Origin: Paenibacillus sp. P25
GTDB taxonomy: Bacteria; Bacillota; Bacilli; Paenibacillales; NBRC-103111
NCBI GenBank assembly: GCA_024704175.1
Contig: CP085629.1
Location: 124,001-188,000, forward strand
Reading direction: 5' to 3'
Length of the DNA stretch: 64,000 nucleotides
The first letter of the stretch is position 1; each line of letters opens with the position of its first letter. Positions 16,918 to 27,447 of this stretch are shown piece by piece. The position numbers and the translations under genes are program-made. A model generated the notes under the pieces. That model searched no databases and had not been told where the DNA came from. It saw nothing but the letters and a program-made list of their open reading frames with translations.

Positions 16918-18870
16918 CTGGACGGGCGGAATCAGCGGCTTCTGCAATTGCTTTGCGAAAATAGGGAATTTATCCCGATAGTCGTTCTCGCTGATGCATT
17001 GGCAGTTTCGGAGAAAACAGTTCGTTCTGATTTGAAAGCGCTAAACGCTTGGCTTATGAAACAAGACTACTCCATAAATATTGTCCGAAAGCCGGGCACC
17101 GGGGTCCGGCTTCAAGGGGAGGAAGATCAAATACGCAGGTCGCGGACGGAACTGGCCGAACTGTCTGCGCCGCCAGAGAAAGAGATGCGTCAGCTACAGC
17201 TAATCCTGTTTTTACTTGAGTTTGATAAGTTCGTCACTATCCAATATGCCGCGGATAAGTTTTTTGTCAGCAAAACGACGGTCGCCAACGATCTTGACGA
17301 TATTGAAAGAGAACTGGAAGCGTTCGGTCTTGCCTTTATTCGGAAGCCACATCTCGGGATAAAGCTAGAGGGAGAAGAAGAGGCTTGGCGAAGAACATGG
17401 CGAACGATGATTCATCGATTGGCTGGAAGCCGACCCGATGCCGGGCCGGGGAAACGCTTTTACGGCTCGGGATGTTATCCGGCTCCGAGAAGAGCATAAT
17501 TGAACAGGCTTTCTACGTGCTAGAAAGCTCAATGCCCTTTCGTTTAACCGAGGAGGCGACCCAACGGTGGATTGTGGATACGGCGATTGCCGTCAAACGA
17601 CTGAAGCTGGGGCGGACAATTCGCTTGGGTCCGGAGATGCTGGAGCATTTGCAACTAAGACAAGAATTCGGTTTAGTCCAACAGTACGTCAAATTCATTG
17701 AGAAGAGCTTTGTCGTCCGCTTTACTCCTATGGAAACGGGACATCTAACTATTCTGCTGCTCGGGTCCGCGTTGCGCATGAACCCTCGTAAAACTGTGGG
17801 CGGGCAATTGACGTTAAGCGGTTTTGTGGATGAAGAGGCATTGGACTTGGCGCAAGGGCTGATCCGCCATATGGAAGCGTATTTGGATTACGGGCTTGAG
17901 AATGATAACGAATTAAAAAATGGATTATCGATGCATCTGCATGCACTGCTACACCGGCTTCGTTACAATATTTGCCGAGATAACCCGATGCTGGACGAAA
18001 TTAAACGGATGTACAGGTATGTGTTCGATCTCGTTGCCGATGTGCTACGGAAGGAAATACAAGCTTATGCGCTTTCGATATCCGAAGACGAAATTGGATA
18101 TATAGCCATTCATTTTCAAGCGGCGATTGAGCGCCGGAGGCAGCTGCAGACGGACATGGTTGGAGCGATAATCGTCTGTTCTACGGGTGCGGGAACTTCG
18201 TATTTATTAGCGTCGAAACTTCGCCGGCTTGTTCCTCAGGTGAAAGTTTTGAATACCGTCTCTACAGCGGAACTTCGATCGGCTATTAAAGAATATGGTC
18301 CTGACGTTATTATCAGTACGGTGCCGGTCCAGGATTATGGTGTTCCGACGTTCACCGTCTCTCCGCTGATGCCCGAAGAAAAGCGCCAGGAGCTGGAAAC
18401 TTTCATCAGCTGTTCGGTAAAAGTTAAATACAAGTCGTACGAGACGCTTAAAAGCTTCATGTTGCCCGAGCTGATTCAACTGAACGTGCCGATGAACGAC
18501 CGTTTTGAAATCATAAATATGCTCGCCGGGCTGTTGTTCACAAAGGGATACACGACCCCGGATTACAAATACAGCGCGCTAGAAAGAGAGAAACTGTCCA
18601 ATACGGCGATCGGCGGGGAATTGCCATTCCGCACGGTCATTCCAGCCATGTTCTTAAACCTGTAATTGCTGTGGCGCGTATTGCTAAGCCGATCGATTGG
18701 GGGGACATGCGGTATCGCTTGTATTTATGAATGCGGTTACGCCTGAGCGAGTAGAGCGGGAACGCTTCAAGCAATTGTACGAAGATTTGTCTTCGCTCAC
18801 GTCGGATACGGCAAGACAAGCTATGCTGCAGCATGCGCCGACGCAGGAAGCTTTTCTGCAGCAGTTATAA
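16918..18870 (+). pseudogene. PRD-containing PTS regulator (MtlR/ManR type), several frameshifts
   Basis: These activators sense sugar-PTS phosphorylation state. Recognisable in order are an HTH (VVLADALAVSEKTVRSDL), a second Mga-like HTH (FVSKTTVANDLDDIE), two PRD domains, an EIIB-like domain with the Cys loop VCSTGAGTS and an EIIA domain with the phosphorylatable His in IAIPHG. Three breaks are seen: one at about 17395-17460, one near 18615 just before IAIPHG, and one in a G run near 18700-18706. After these the frame runs to TAA at 18868. AAGGGG at 16904 stands eight bases before CTG 16918, which would give DGRNQRLLQLL; the first standard start is TTG 16948. It surely regulates the PTS genes directly downstream. 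Confidence 0.85.
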
Positions 18871-18907
18871 AGCAAATGATTACGAAAAAAACGGGAGGGG
18901 AATCTGG

Positions 18908-20317
18908 ATGAAAGTAGTAGCCGTTACAGCTTGTCCGGTCGGGATTGCTCATACTTATTTGGTCGCGGAGCAGCTCGCCAAAGTGGCTAAAGAGCTAGGG
19001 ATAATCATTAAAGTCGAGACACAAGGCTCTATCGGGGTCGAGAATCAGTTAACTGAAGCCGATATTGCCGAAGCCGATGTTGTGCTTATTGCAGCGGACA
19101 AAGGGATCGATACGGCGAGATTTGCTGGAAAGAAGTTGCTTGTTACTGGCGTAGCCGAGGCTGTTCACAAGCCTAAGGAGCCGCTGGGGAAGCTTTCCGG
19201 TGATATCCCGGTCTACATGGAAGCTGAGGCGAAAAGCGGACTCAAAAGTATTGAAGACGTAAAAAACGAAAGGAAGGCAAGGCAGGGCACCTTCTATCGC
19301 AGCTTGATGAATGGTGTATCCCATATGATTCCTTTCGTTGTGGTCGGAGGTTTGCTGATCGCGCTCTCGCTTGCCATTGGCGGCGTTCCGACAGTCAATG
19401 GGCTCGTCATCCCCAAAGGCTCGATCTGGGAAAGTATATTGAACATTGGCACTGCCGGCTTTACTTTCATGGTTCCTGTATTGTCGGGTTATATTGCAAT
19501 GAGTATTGCCGACCGGCCGGGTCTGGTCCCCGGAATGGTGGGCGGCTATATAGCGGCAACCGGCGGCTTCTATCATAGCCAAGCCGGAGCAGGTTTCATT
19601 GGGGGCATTGTAGCAGGATTCATGGCTGGTTATATCGCAAAATGGATTAAATCCTGGAAGGTGCCGCGAATATTACTCCCGATCATGCCAATTCTGGTTA
19701 TTCCAATTATTTCGACGCTTCTAGTATCATCTCTATTCGTGTGGGGCATCGGAGCGCCGATTGCTTCGCTGATGGCGGGATTGACGCATTTTCTGAACAG
19801 CATGCAGGGGGCGAGCGGCTTATTGCTTGCCGCCATTCTTGGAGCCATGATTTCTTTCGATATGGGTGGACCTGTCAACAAAGTCGCATTTCTGTTTGGT
19901 TCATCGATGATCAGTCAAGGTAATCCCCAAATTATGGGTGCGATCGCAGTGGCGATCTGCGTGCCGCCTCTAGGAATGGGAGTAGCTACACTTTTGAGCA
20001 AAAAGCGCTTTTCCTCCGAAGAGCTGGAGGCAGGCAAAGCAGCACTGGCCATGGGACTTGTCGGCATTACGGAGGGAGCCATTCCCTTCGCGTCAAAAGA
20101 CCCAGCGCGTGTCATACCGAGCATTATGATTGGTTCTATGGCTGGCTCCATTATTGCCATGCTTAGCGGTGTCAAGGACAGCGTGCCGCATGGCGGACCA
20201 GTAATTGCCATCCTGGAAGCCGTAGCTAACGTCCCGATGTTTTTTGTCGCGATTGCAGTTGGGGTAATCGTAACGGCTGTTATGGTTACTTTGCTGAAAA
20301 GCCCTATGAAGCAGTGA
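18908..20317 (+). CDS. fruA: PTS fructose-type EIIBC component
   Basis: This is the membrane permease and phosphotransfer subunit of a fructose-family PTS, importing and phosphorylating a hexose or related sugar. The ATG at 18908 follows GGGAGGGG. Residues 1-100 are the IIB domain with the phosphorylated Cys9 in TACPVGIAHTYL. A linker (about 100-135) leads to the IIC domain with some ten membrane helices and the family motifs ISFDMGGPVNKVAF and GITEGAIPFA. Length of 470 residues is usual for an EIIBC lacking the IIA part, which is encoded separately just downstream. The exact sugar cannot be told. The frame is intact. Confidence 0.93.
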   Translation: MKVVAVTACPVGIAHTYLVAEQLAKVAKELGIIIKVETQGSIGVENQLTEADIAEADVVLIAADKGIDTARFAGKKLLVTGVAEAVHKPKEPLGKLSGDIPVYMEAEAKSGLKSIEDVKNERKARQGTFYRSLMNGVSHMIPFVVVGGLLIALSLAIGGVPTVNGLVIPKGSIWESILNIGTAGFTFMVPVLSGYIAMSIADRPGLVPGMVGGYIAATGGFYHSQAGAGFIGGIVAGFMAGYIAKWIKSWKVPRILLPIMPILVIPIISTLLVSSLFVWGIGAPIASLMAGLTHFLNSMQGASGLLLAAILGAMISFDMGGPVNKVAFLFGSSMISQGNPQIMGAIAVAICVPPLGMGVATLLSKKRFSSEELEAGKAALAMGLVGITEGAIPFASKDPARVIPSIMIGSMAGSIIAMLSGVKDSVPHGGPVIAILEAVANVPMFFVAIAVGVIVTAVMVTLLKSPMKQ

Positions 20318-20383
20318 CCTCTCGGAAGAAACTACAATTTAAAAGTAGGCCAGCAAAATTATTGGAGAGGGAGTTCGGAGAAT

Positions 20384-20836
20384 ATGAATATTCAGGACTT
20401 GCTATATGAACAAAGCCTTTTCTTTGAATTGGGAGCGGCAGACAAGGATAGCTGCATTCAGGCTATGATAGACGGACTTGACGCGGCAGGTCGCCTCAGC
20501 AATAAAGCGCAGTATCGGGAGACAGTAATGAAGCGGGAGCAAGCGGGCTCCACGGGAATCGGTTTCGGGGTCGCCATACCTCACGGGAAGTCCAGCGGCG
20601 TTAGTAAACCGGGACTGGCTTTTGCCAAACTTGCGTCTCCCTTAAATTGGAATTCATTGGACGGCAATTCGGTCTCCGTCGTATTCTTGATTGCGGTGCC
20701 GGATGAAGCCGCGGGCAACGAGCATTTGCAAATTTTGATCGCTCTCTCGCGGAAGCTCATTGACGAACAATTCCGCCAAAGCTTGATAGAAGCTAAGGAT
20801 ACGCGGCAATTAGCGGACATTCTACAAACTATTTAA
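20384..20836 (+). CDS. PTS fructose/mannitol-type EIIA component
   Basis: The 150-residue single-domain protein passes phosphate from HPr to the IIB domain. The phosphorylated residue is His67 in FGVAIPHGKS, and EHLQILIALSRKL is the other conserved stretch. GAGAGGGAG precedes the ATG. It lies 66 bases after the EIIBC gene and 17 before the HPr gene, inside one operon. It pairs with EIIBC to make a complete EIIABC transporter. Confidence 0.93.
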   Translation: MNIQDLLYEQSLFFELGAADKDSCIQAMIDGLDAAGRLSNKAQYRETVMKREQAGSTGIGFGVAIPHGKSSGVSKPGLAFAKLASPLNWNSLDGNSVSVVFLIAVPDEAAGNEHLQILIALSRKLIDEQFRQSLIEAKDTRQLADILQTI

Positions 20837-20853
20837 AGGGGGCTGGACTTTAT

Positions 20854-21132
20854 ATGTTATCTAAAGACATGACCATCCGGAACGCTTCCGGATTTCATAT
20901 ACGTCCCGCACAGTTGTTTACCGAGAAAGCGGCGGCTTTTAAAGCGGACATAACCGTTCAAGTGCAAAAAAACTCCGATCAGGTAGAAGTAGACGGTAAA
21001 AGTGTTCTTGGCCTGATGACCTTGGGATTGGAGAAAGGTTCAGTCATCCGTATAACGACAAACGGAACGGATGCTCAGGAAGCGCTTGATGCTTTGGCCC
21101 AATTGGTGGAAAGCGGATTTGGCGAAGCGTAA
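20854..21132 (+). CDS. HPr-family phosphocarrier protein
   Basis: HPr carries phosphate from enzyme I to EIIA proteins. His15 in SGFHIRPA is the active site. Ser50 in VDGKSVLGLMTLG corresponds to the regulatory serine (Ser46 of B. subtilis HPr) phosphorylated by HPr kinase. AAAGGGGG precedes the ATG. At 92 residues it is slightly longer than housekeeping HPr, and its position within a sugar-specific operon marks it as a dedicated second HPr rather than ptsH. Confidence 0.93.
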   Translation: MLSKDMTIRNASGFHIRPAQLFTEKAAAFKADITVQVQKNSDQVEVDGKSVLGLMTLGLEKGSVIRITTNGTDAQEALDALAQLVESGFGEA

Positions 21133-21173
21133 CCAGGCACAGGCAGCATCTAAGGAGAAGGGTGAATAGGCGC

Positions 21174-22899
21174 ATGGTGGAGAGAGAATTGCGTGGGCTT
21201 GGCGTATCGCCGGGTGTTAGGATGGGCAAGGCTTTCATTTATAAGCCCATCCGAATGACAGACAGCGGGAAGAAAACAACGGAAAATGTCTCTTTTGAAA
21301 TTCAACGGCTTCAACAAGCGAAAGTAAAATGCCAAAAAGAGTTGGAGAGTCTTATTGAACTCGCTCAGAGGACGGTGGGAGAGGAGAAGGCTGCGATTCT
21401 GAAAGGCCAGGTCAGTATGCTGCAAGACCCGGCCTTCTATCCTCCGATCGAAAACTTGATTGTAACCGAGGAGCGGACGGCCGAATCGGCGATCTGCCAA
21501 GTCGTAGAACAAGTCGCCGGCTTATTCGAGAGTATGGACAGTGAGTATATGCGAGAGCGGGGGCCGATGTGCGTGATTTAGGAAACCGGCTGTTCTCCCA
21601 ATTGTTCGGGCACAAAGGAAATCAATTATTGGACATACAAGAGCAAGTCATTATCGTGGCCGATGACCTGACCCCTTCTGACACGGTTCAGTTGGATCGA
21701 ACTCTTGTGCTTGGTTTTCTAACGAAAAAGGGAGGGAAAACTTCCCACACTGCGATTCTTGCCAACTCGTTGGGTATTGCGGCCATTTTGGGCCTGGGGG
21801 AGAGCGTTGAATCCATTCAGCCCGGCGACGAGCTCGTCATTGATGGCTCTACAGGCTACTGTATTGTGAATCCGTCGGAGGAGACGAAAGAAAAGGTTGC
21901 AGCACAACTCCGGCTTGAAGCGAAGGAGCGAGACGAGCTGCAGGATTATATTCACCTGGAGGCGGTAACGAAAGACGGTGTCCGTGTGGAGTTAGCGGCC
22001 AATATTGGCACGGTGGAAGAAGCTTTGGGGTTGATAAGCCAAGGAGCTGAAGCGGTAGGCTTGTACCGGACCGAGTTCCTTTACATGGAGCAACCCCGTC
22101 TGCCTGATGAAGAGACGCAGTTCGGAGCCTATAAAGCCGTGGCAGAAGCAATGCAATCCAGGCCGGTTGTCATTCGTACGCTGGATATAGGGGAGACAAG
22201 GAGTCGCCATATCTGGATCTGCCGAAAGAGGATAACCCGTTTCTTGGTTACCGGGCGATCCGGCTTTGCCTGGATCGGAAGGTCTTGCTTCTTACCCAGC
22301 TCAGGGCGATTTTGCGGGCTTCCGTTTATGGTACTGTCAAAATCATGTTCCCAATGATTTCGGGACTGGAAGAGTGGCGTCAGGCGAAAGCAGTTTTAGA
22401 ACAAGCCAAGGACCAACTTGGAGTCGAAGGGATTCCGTATTCCAATACGGTCGAAGTGGGTATGATGATTGAAATTCCTTCAGCGGCGTTAATTGCGGAC
22501 AGGTTGGCGCCAGAAGTCGATTTTTTCAGCATTGGAACGAACGACCTTGTCCAATATACGGTAGCGGTGGACCGGATGAATGAAAAAGTTGCATATCTTT
22601 ACGATTATTTTCATCCAGCGGTCATCCGCTTAATTAAGATGGTGATAGACGCGGCGAAGCGTAACGGGAAATGGACGGGAATGTGCGGAAGTATGGCGGG
22701 GGACCCGCTCGCAACGCCTCTTTTGCTGGGGTTAGGGCTACACGAATGGAGCATGGGGGCTTCCACGATTACGAAAGTGAAGAAACGGGTAAAAGGCTTC
22801 GAATATAGTGCTTGCGCTGCTTTAGCCGAGCGGATTTTAGCCATGGATACGGCAGAAGAGATCAGGCACGCGTTGGAGGCGTTCTCACTCTCGTCTTAA
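21174..22899 (+). pseudogene. ptsI: PTS enzyme I (phosphoenolpyruvate-protein phosphotransferase), two frameshifts
   Basis: Enzyme I starts the PTS relay by transferring phosphate from phosphoenolpyruvate to HPr. The N-terminal domain begins LRGLGVSPGVRMGKAF. The active His lies in GGKTSHTAILAN, and the C-terminal PEP-binding barrel has FFSIGTNDLVQYTVAVDR and the Cys loop WTGMCGSMAGD. Two breaks split it: near 21555, where a run of five G should be six (YMRERGADVRDLG), and near 22195, again a missing G (LDIGGDKE). The corrected length, about 575 residues, is normal. ATG 21174 has AAGGGTGA eight bases upstream; GTG 21162 is an alternative. As the last gene it completes a self-sufficient PTS operon. 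Confidence 0.9.
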
Positions 22900-22907
22900 A
22901 AAAAAGC

Positions 22908-22946
22908 AAAAAATCCAGCCGGGTCTTGATTTGGTTGGATTTTTGC
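22908..22946 (+). terminator. Rho-independent terminator of the PTS operon
   Basis: AAAAATCCAGCC and GGTTGGATTTTT form a 12-bp stem with one G-T pair about 10 bases after the enzyme I stop; the lower stem supplies the T run. Confidence 0.75.
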
Positions 22947-23369
22947 AGTTCTAGAAAGCGCTTTTAACGGTGAATGAGCTGAAAAGCATGATATCTTTCC
23001 GAAATTACTGTTCGTCTCGAATATTTTGCTAATGCATTGTCCGCATTGCAATAATCATTCTGCTGTAAGACTTGGTGTTCAGTGAAAATAAAGTAAGACG
23101 CCTATGCCCCTAACCCGGCACTATCAGATGATGAAAATGGGCGGATTACGATATAATTTACTTAAGGCTGGCGAAGGGAGGTCGGCAGTCAATGGTGCTT
23201 CGAGCCCGAGTCTTAGACAGACCCCGGCGACCAGGTGCACCACAGATTGTTGCTCCGTTTTGGAAGCACGCAAGATAGAATAACCAATCGGTGGTTGTTG
23301 CACCAGCCCTTCAATCTTGCATGCTCTAAGGAGAGTTCTACCAATCATTCTGCTCGTTGACTGGCTTAA
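22947..23369. other. Gene-free stretch after the PTS operon
   Basis: GAAAGCGCTTTT at about 22953-22964 partly resembles a catabolite-responsive element but has no gene start next to it. From roughly 23150 the sequence is likely degraded insertion-sequence DNA leading into the IS110 remnant. Confidence 0.4.
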
Positions 23370-23975
23370 GATCAAAGGGTGCACGCACGCCGCAAAAAAT
23401 GATTTGAAACGGGCATTGAACGGTTTGATGGGATCGGACCAGAAAGATGCTGGGTGCTCAGCTCCGGCACATCGATTACTTGGACGAAGAAATAGGCCGG
23501 ATAGATGAAGAGATTAAGAGGCGCATGCTCCCTTTTGAGGAAGACCTGGAACCCCGGCGTGGCGAGACGGACAGAAGAGACCATATTAGCCGAAATTGGT
23601 ACGAATATGGATCAGTATCCGGGCCCCCCACTTATGTTCATGGGCTGGGTTATGTCCAGGTCAAAACGAAAGTGCTGGAAAACGTATTTCTGGAAAAAAG
23701 CGCAAAGGGAACAAAAAACATCGAAGTACCCTCGTTGAGGCCTCAAAAGCTGCGACTCTAACAAAGGAAACGTATCTGTCCAGTCAATATCACCGAATTA
23801 CAGCACGCCAGGGAGCCAATCGTGCGGCGGTTACTGTAGCTCATAGTATTTTGTCTATGGCCTACTATATCCTCAAGCAGAATCAACATTACATTGAACT
23901 GGGGCCGACCGGTCATGATCTCAATCGGAAAAGCGACCAAAGAAAGTTATCCTTCTTACCGCCTTCCAGTTGAAA
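23370..23975 (+). pseudogene. IS110-family transposase, C-terminal remnant
   Basis: Three frames together give the C-terminal transposase domain of IS110 elements. Near 23415 the frame reads ALNGLMGS, then MLGAQLRHIDYLDEEIGRID from 23447. GVARRTEETILAEIGTNMDQ follows, then LCSWAGLCPGQNESAGKR, STLVEASKAATLTKETYL and AHSILSMAYYILK. At least three frameshifts and the lost N-terminal half make it inactive. The end at about 23975 has no clear inverted repeat, as usual for IS110. Confidence 0.75.
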
Positions 23976-24105
23976 CCACTACTACGTGGCATAATCGAAC
24001 ATAAGCTAAGTCTAAATCATAACTCATGCTATCCCGAAAGCTTTACGTTTCCAGCTTTTAAAAGCATGCCTGAGTTTAATCTTCTCGTTAATTGAGCAGA
24101 TGACG

Positions 24106-24144
24106 CCTGCTATCACTTGATTGCCCCGCGGTTTCTTTCATGGT
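24106..24144. repeat. 39-bp dispersed repeat, copy 1
   Basis: CCTGCTATCACTTGATTG and the following bases to CATGGT recur at 31019-31057 with two mismatches in 39. This copy ends two bases before the NLP gene remnant starts. Confidence 0.7.
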
Positions 24145-24146
24145 GC

Positions 24147-24297
24147 GGGACTCAACCGTTAATCACCTGGGAAGAAATGCCTTCTGAGGCAAGGGTCTCG
24201 TTACGCTGAATTCGGTAAAGCAATCGTTCCTTTTAAAGAGGAGAATATTGATTTTTGGAGAAATCTAGAAATGGCTTGGAATGTTGCGGTTAAATGA
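24147..24297 (+). pseudogene. 3' fragment of an NLP (necrosis-inducing protein) gene
   Basis: The stretch matches the last ~150 bases of the intact NLP gene (36088-36243). It shares GCGGGACTCAACC, TTAATCACCTGGGAAGA, GGTAAAGCAA, GATTTTTGGAGAAATCTAGA and the same TGA stop. It has several substitutions and a deletion of about ten bases that breaks the frame. The similarity goes on past the stop through the terminator (24332-24367). It then reappears, after an unrelated ~100-base insertion, in CTACGCTTCGACT near 24485. The copy is therefore a decayed duplicate of the whole 3' neighbourhood. Confidence 0.8.
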
Positions 24298-24331
24298 TTA
24301 AGCAAACGCTTTGTTTAAATAAGATAATCAC

Positions 24332-24367
24332 CCGTACGGTCTGCCTATACGGCAGGCCATTTTTTCT
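24332..24367 (+). terminator. Terminator copied with the NLP remnant
   Basis: The hairpin ACGGTCTGCC-TATA-CGGCAGGCC followed by T-rich sequence is almost identical to the one behind the intact NLP gene at 36284-36315. Confidence 0.7.
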
Positions 24368-24642
24368 TTTCCCGAACGCATCTGTATTTTGAACATTTCA
24401 CATTGCCGATGACCTTGTCGCGTCCTTGAGCAGAGTGAGTTGAGTGATTAGCGGTACGATCATCGCAAGTCTCCCCCTGTTCATTCTACGCTTCGACTCT
24501 CTTAGTTTGAGCAAAATTATGAATGGAGGCTCAGGGCTGTTATTGGCTTGAGGGGAGGAGCAGAAGTACCGACAACCGTTCTGCCGTTCATCCTACCCAT
24601 TGTTAATCTTTTAGGCATTGATACTGTTTACTGTCCTGCAGA

Positions 24643-24909
24643 GTGAAGGTCCAATTTGTGAAATACAATGTGTGGGAGATCATCTTATCAGCAATAAAAA
24701 TTTCGAGCAAGATATTTCCGGAAATCGGAAGCAAAAAAGACAATGTGCATTTTCTTCTTGAGTCGAAGCCGAATAATATTCCAACGATGATCGTAGAGAC
24801 AATCAATCACACGGCGGAAGAAATATTCTCAGGACACCTGAAAGTAAACGCCCAAACCGTGTCCCTGCCAAGAAAAGCACGTTATAATAGATACATCGAT
24901 GGTTTATAG
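24643..24909 (+). CDS. Possible small protein of unknown function
   Basis: An 88-residue frame from GTG 24643 reads a mixed, basic sequence (KISSKIFPEIGSKKDN; HTAEEIFSGHLKVNAQ). There is no clear ribosome site and no motif I recognise. Amino acid composition is plausible for a real protein, but it sits in a region of remnants, so it may equally be a fragment or chance frame. The rest of 24910-25166 shows nothing recognisable. Confidence 0.25.
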   Translation: MKVQFVKYNVWEIILSAIKISSKIFPEIGSKKDNVHFLLESKPNNIPTMIVETINHTAEEIFSGHLKVNAQTVSLPRKARYNRYIDGL

Positions 24910-25166
24910 ACGGGACGCTTCAACCAGGAGAGAAATTGAACGACGCGGAGAGGGCGTAGGCTTCCCTGCTGCTGGAGATGCAAGGCTATATGTATTGCAT
25001 CCGGGTAGGGACGCTAGGGTAACAAGCACCGTGTATAGATGATAAGCTCAAATATCCGCCATCGGAGGCAATAGTCATGAAAGAAAATTGGATGCGACCG
25101 ATGATCGTGCTTCACAAGATCATTTAAACACGCTCCGAGCGTATGACCGGAAGGGAGAAGTTTACC

Positions 25167-26105
25167 TTGAAAAAGACAGCAGAACTGGCACAAACACCGA
25201 CGTTCGGCAAAGCAACAACAACATATGCAATGCTAATCGCGACGGCATTTTTCTGGGGCGCGCTTTTGTGACATCGAAAATCGTTGTGGGCGAAGTTCCA
25301 CCCTCGGCGGCCGCCTTCATCCGTTTCGGTTTGGGTGCCTTTTTCGCAGTATTGCTTTTGATTATATTGCGAAGCCGGGACAAAACTGTACGAGTTGCGC
25401 CAAGCGGCAATTGGACCGGGGTTCTCATCCTCGGACTTGTCGGTGTAGCTGCGTACAACTTGCTGTTTTTCTGCGGATTGGCCTACTCCAAGGCGTCGGA
25501 CGGAAGCATGATCATTCCGACCTTAAGCCCGGCGATTACAGTAGTGTTTGCGATGATATTCCTCAAGGAGAAATTCCGATGGCAAGCAGATGACCGGACT
25601 TGGGGTTACGTTGGTCGGATCGGCCGTCTTCTTTTTGACTGTGGGATTCGGGGAAGCAAGAGACATTCAACGGATCACAGGCGATTTTCTGTTTCTTGCC
25701 GCGACCGCTTGTTGGTCTATTTACACCCTAATGGGAAAGAAGATCCTGCGGCAAATTTCCCCGTTGGTTGCGACTGCGTATGCGATGCTATTCGGATCGC
25801 TTGTTATCGGCGTCTTTTCCGTTCGCGATTTAGTTGCGGTCCAGTGGGCCCGTCTGAGCTTGGATTTTTGGGTAAGCCAATTTTACCTGGCTTTATTTCC
25901 AAGCGTGCTGGCCAACTGGTTCTATTATCTTGGGGTTAAAAGGATTGGGCCTTCCAGAGCGGCGGTCTTCATGTACATCGTACCCGTTTCCGGCTTAGTG
26001 CTGGCGGCTATCATGATCAGCGATGTCCTTACGGTTGCGCAAATTGCCGGATCGGTCTTAATGCTGCTGGGTTTGTCGATTGTAAATCGCCGGAGTGGCA
26101 GGTGA
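25167..26105 (+). pseudogene. EamA/DMT-family transporter, two frameshifts
   Basis: Drug/metabolite transporters of the EamA type have ten helices in two repeats and usually export metabolites. Translation starts at TTG 25167 behind AAGGGAGAAG. The first repeat reads MLIATAFFWGA, then breaks at a run of four T near 25262 and resumes FVTSKIVVGEVPPSAAAFIRF. A second break near 25588 leads to the other repeat, with MTGLGVTLVGSAVFF, LAATACWSIYTLMGKK and GPSRAAVFMYIVPVSGLV. Corrected length is about 312 residues, typical for the family. The substrate is unknown. An inverted repeat follows at 26160-26200. Confidence 0.82.
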
Positions 26106-26159
26106 TTGCAAAGATATTGGAATTGCCATTCTGTGTGAAGTCACTAGAGATCGTGATCC

Positions 26160-26200
26160 TGATCCTTCTATCAATGGCTAGAAATTGCATAGAAGGATCA
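26160..26200. terminator. 12-bp perfect inverted repeat after the EamA gene
   Basis: TGATCCTTCTAT (26160-26171) and ATAGAAGGATCA (26189-26200) form a perfect 12-bp stem with a 17-base loop. There is no T run, so it may be a factor-dependent terminator or a binding site. Confidence 0.45.
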
Positions 26201-26639
26201 GAGGGATACGGGTACCTGACTGGAGTCTAGTTAAAATGATGAAAGAAAAGAGTTTACCAAAAAACAATTTACAACCATCATGCGGAAGGAGAAAAACAAA
26301 CGATCTGTTAATAAGCAATCATTTTGAATTAAGGGGTAGAAAGGTCTGACTGGAGCTGAGGGCATACGTGCTGCAGACAATCCGCCGCGCGTTTTGTAGT
26401 AATAACTTATTATGTAGATAAGTGGTTGACGAGGCGCAACAAAGTGGTTACTAATCATTTGGCCAACTAATTGAAAAAGGGATTTTACGGATATGATTGA
26501 AATTAATCATTATATCCTTTTTTATATTTGTAGAAAACTCAAAAAAACTACGACGGAAAAACCGTACAATAAGGTTTTTGATTTCTGTTTGTCGAAGCAA
26601 ATGAATAACATTTACGACGATGAATAGGGGATTTTTTGT
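26201..26639. other. AT-rich gene-free stretch
   Basis: No gene, repeat or strong regulatory sequence was recognised; it lies between the EamA gene and a transposase remnant. Confidence 0.4.
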
Positions 26640-27130
26640 GCGTCCAAAGAATCGAATTGTTCCAGAAAAAACAATACTTCAGGCCTGAAATTACGAATTG
26701 CCTACACTGCGATGGGAAATTGGTTAGAGCCCATGCTGCATGGAAAAAAAGATCTCGACGCTCCAAGGCGTTATCTTTGTGTGGAGTTTTTCGTATCGTT
26801 GTCCTAACTCAGACTGCTCACATCCTCGAGCTCTTTACCGTTCAGTGGAAGCTGAGAAGTTGTGTATGAAGTTTACTACATATGGATTTGACGTTCTTTG
26901 TTTAGTTGGTGAACTTCGATTTAAACATCACATGACGAGACAAGAGATCGCAGATAAGTTGAACGAACGAGGCGTGAAAACAACCAACCGTAACGCTCAA
27001 ATGTTGTAAGAACGTTATTTAGCCTTACTTGCAGCTAACGTAACGAACACATTCGAAGCGTACTGGGAGAAATATCGGAACAAAACGGCGGGCTCATGCT
27101 TCCATGGATGGCGTTCAAAATTCTGATACA
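26640..27130 (+). pseudogene. Transposase remnant (zinc-ribbon/HTH N-terminal part)
   Basis: The frames join as FRPEITNCLHCDGKLVRAHA, then after a shift near 26745 KKISTLQGVIFVWSFSYRCP and SDCSHPRALYRS, and MTRQEIADKLNERGVKTTNR. A TAA at 27007-27009 interrupts, then ERYLALLAANVTNTFEAYWE. The paired Cys motifs and the helix-turn-helix are what I remember from the N-terminal end of a large transposase found in many Bacilli, but I cannot name the IS family with certainty. The catalytic part is missing. Confidence 0.5.
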
Positions 27131-27447
27131 AAGGCGGTTGACCATGCTGAGGGGATCCCTCCCGTTCCTCGACCAAAACGTTCACGTTTGACACCACGAT
27201 TTGTAATTCCTACAGGATTGTCGTTCATGCGAATTTCAGTTACCGTACGTACGAAAAATAAATAAAACTAACTTTAATTAATCGTTTTATAGACATATGT
27301 ACAAAATACGAATCGCCTTTATTTGATAAAACTCGCGATAGATCTGGATTGGAAACTATTCGATTTTTCGGACCTTATAGCGGTAGCATATGTCAATTCT
27401 GCTCCGTAAGGAGAAAATCGCAAAGAATAGTCTGGAGGTCACTCAGA
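27131..27447. other. Intergenic stretch before a conserved-looking small gene
   Basis: A short open frame (27130-27264, with PRPKRSRLTPRFVIP) may be another fragment. TTTATTTGATAAAACTCGCG near 27320 may belong to the promoter of the next gene. Nothing else is supported. Confidence 0.3.

Noticed and set aside
17033..17046. cre-like sequence TGAAAGCGCTAAAC
   Set aside because: It lies inside the coding region of the PRD regulator and is explained by the protein sequence.
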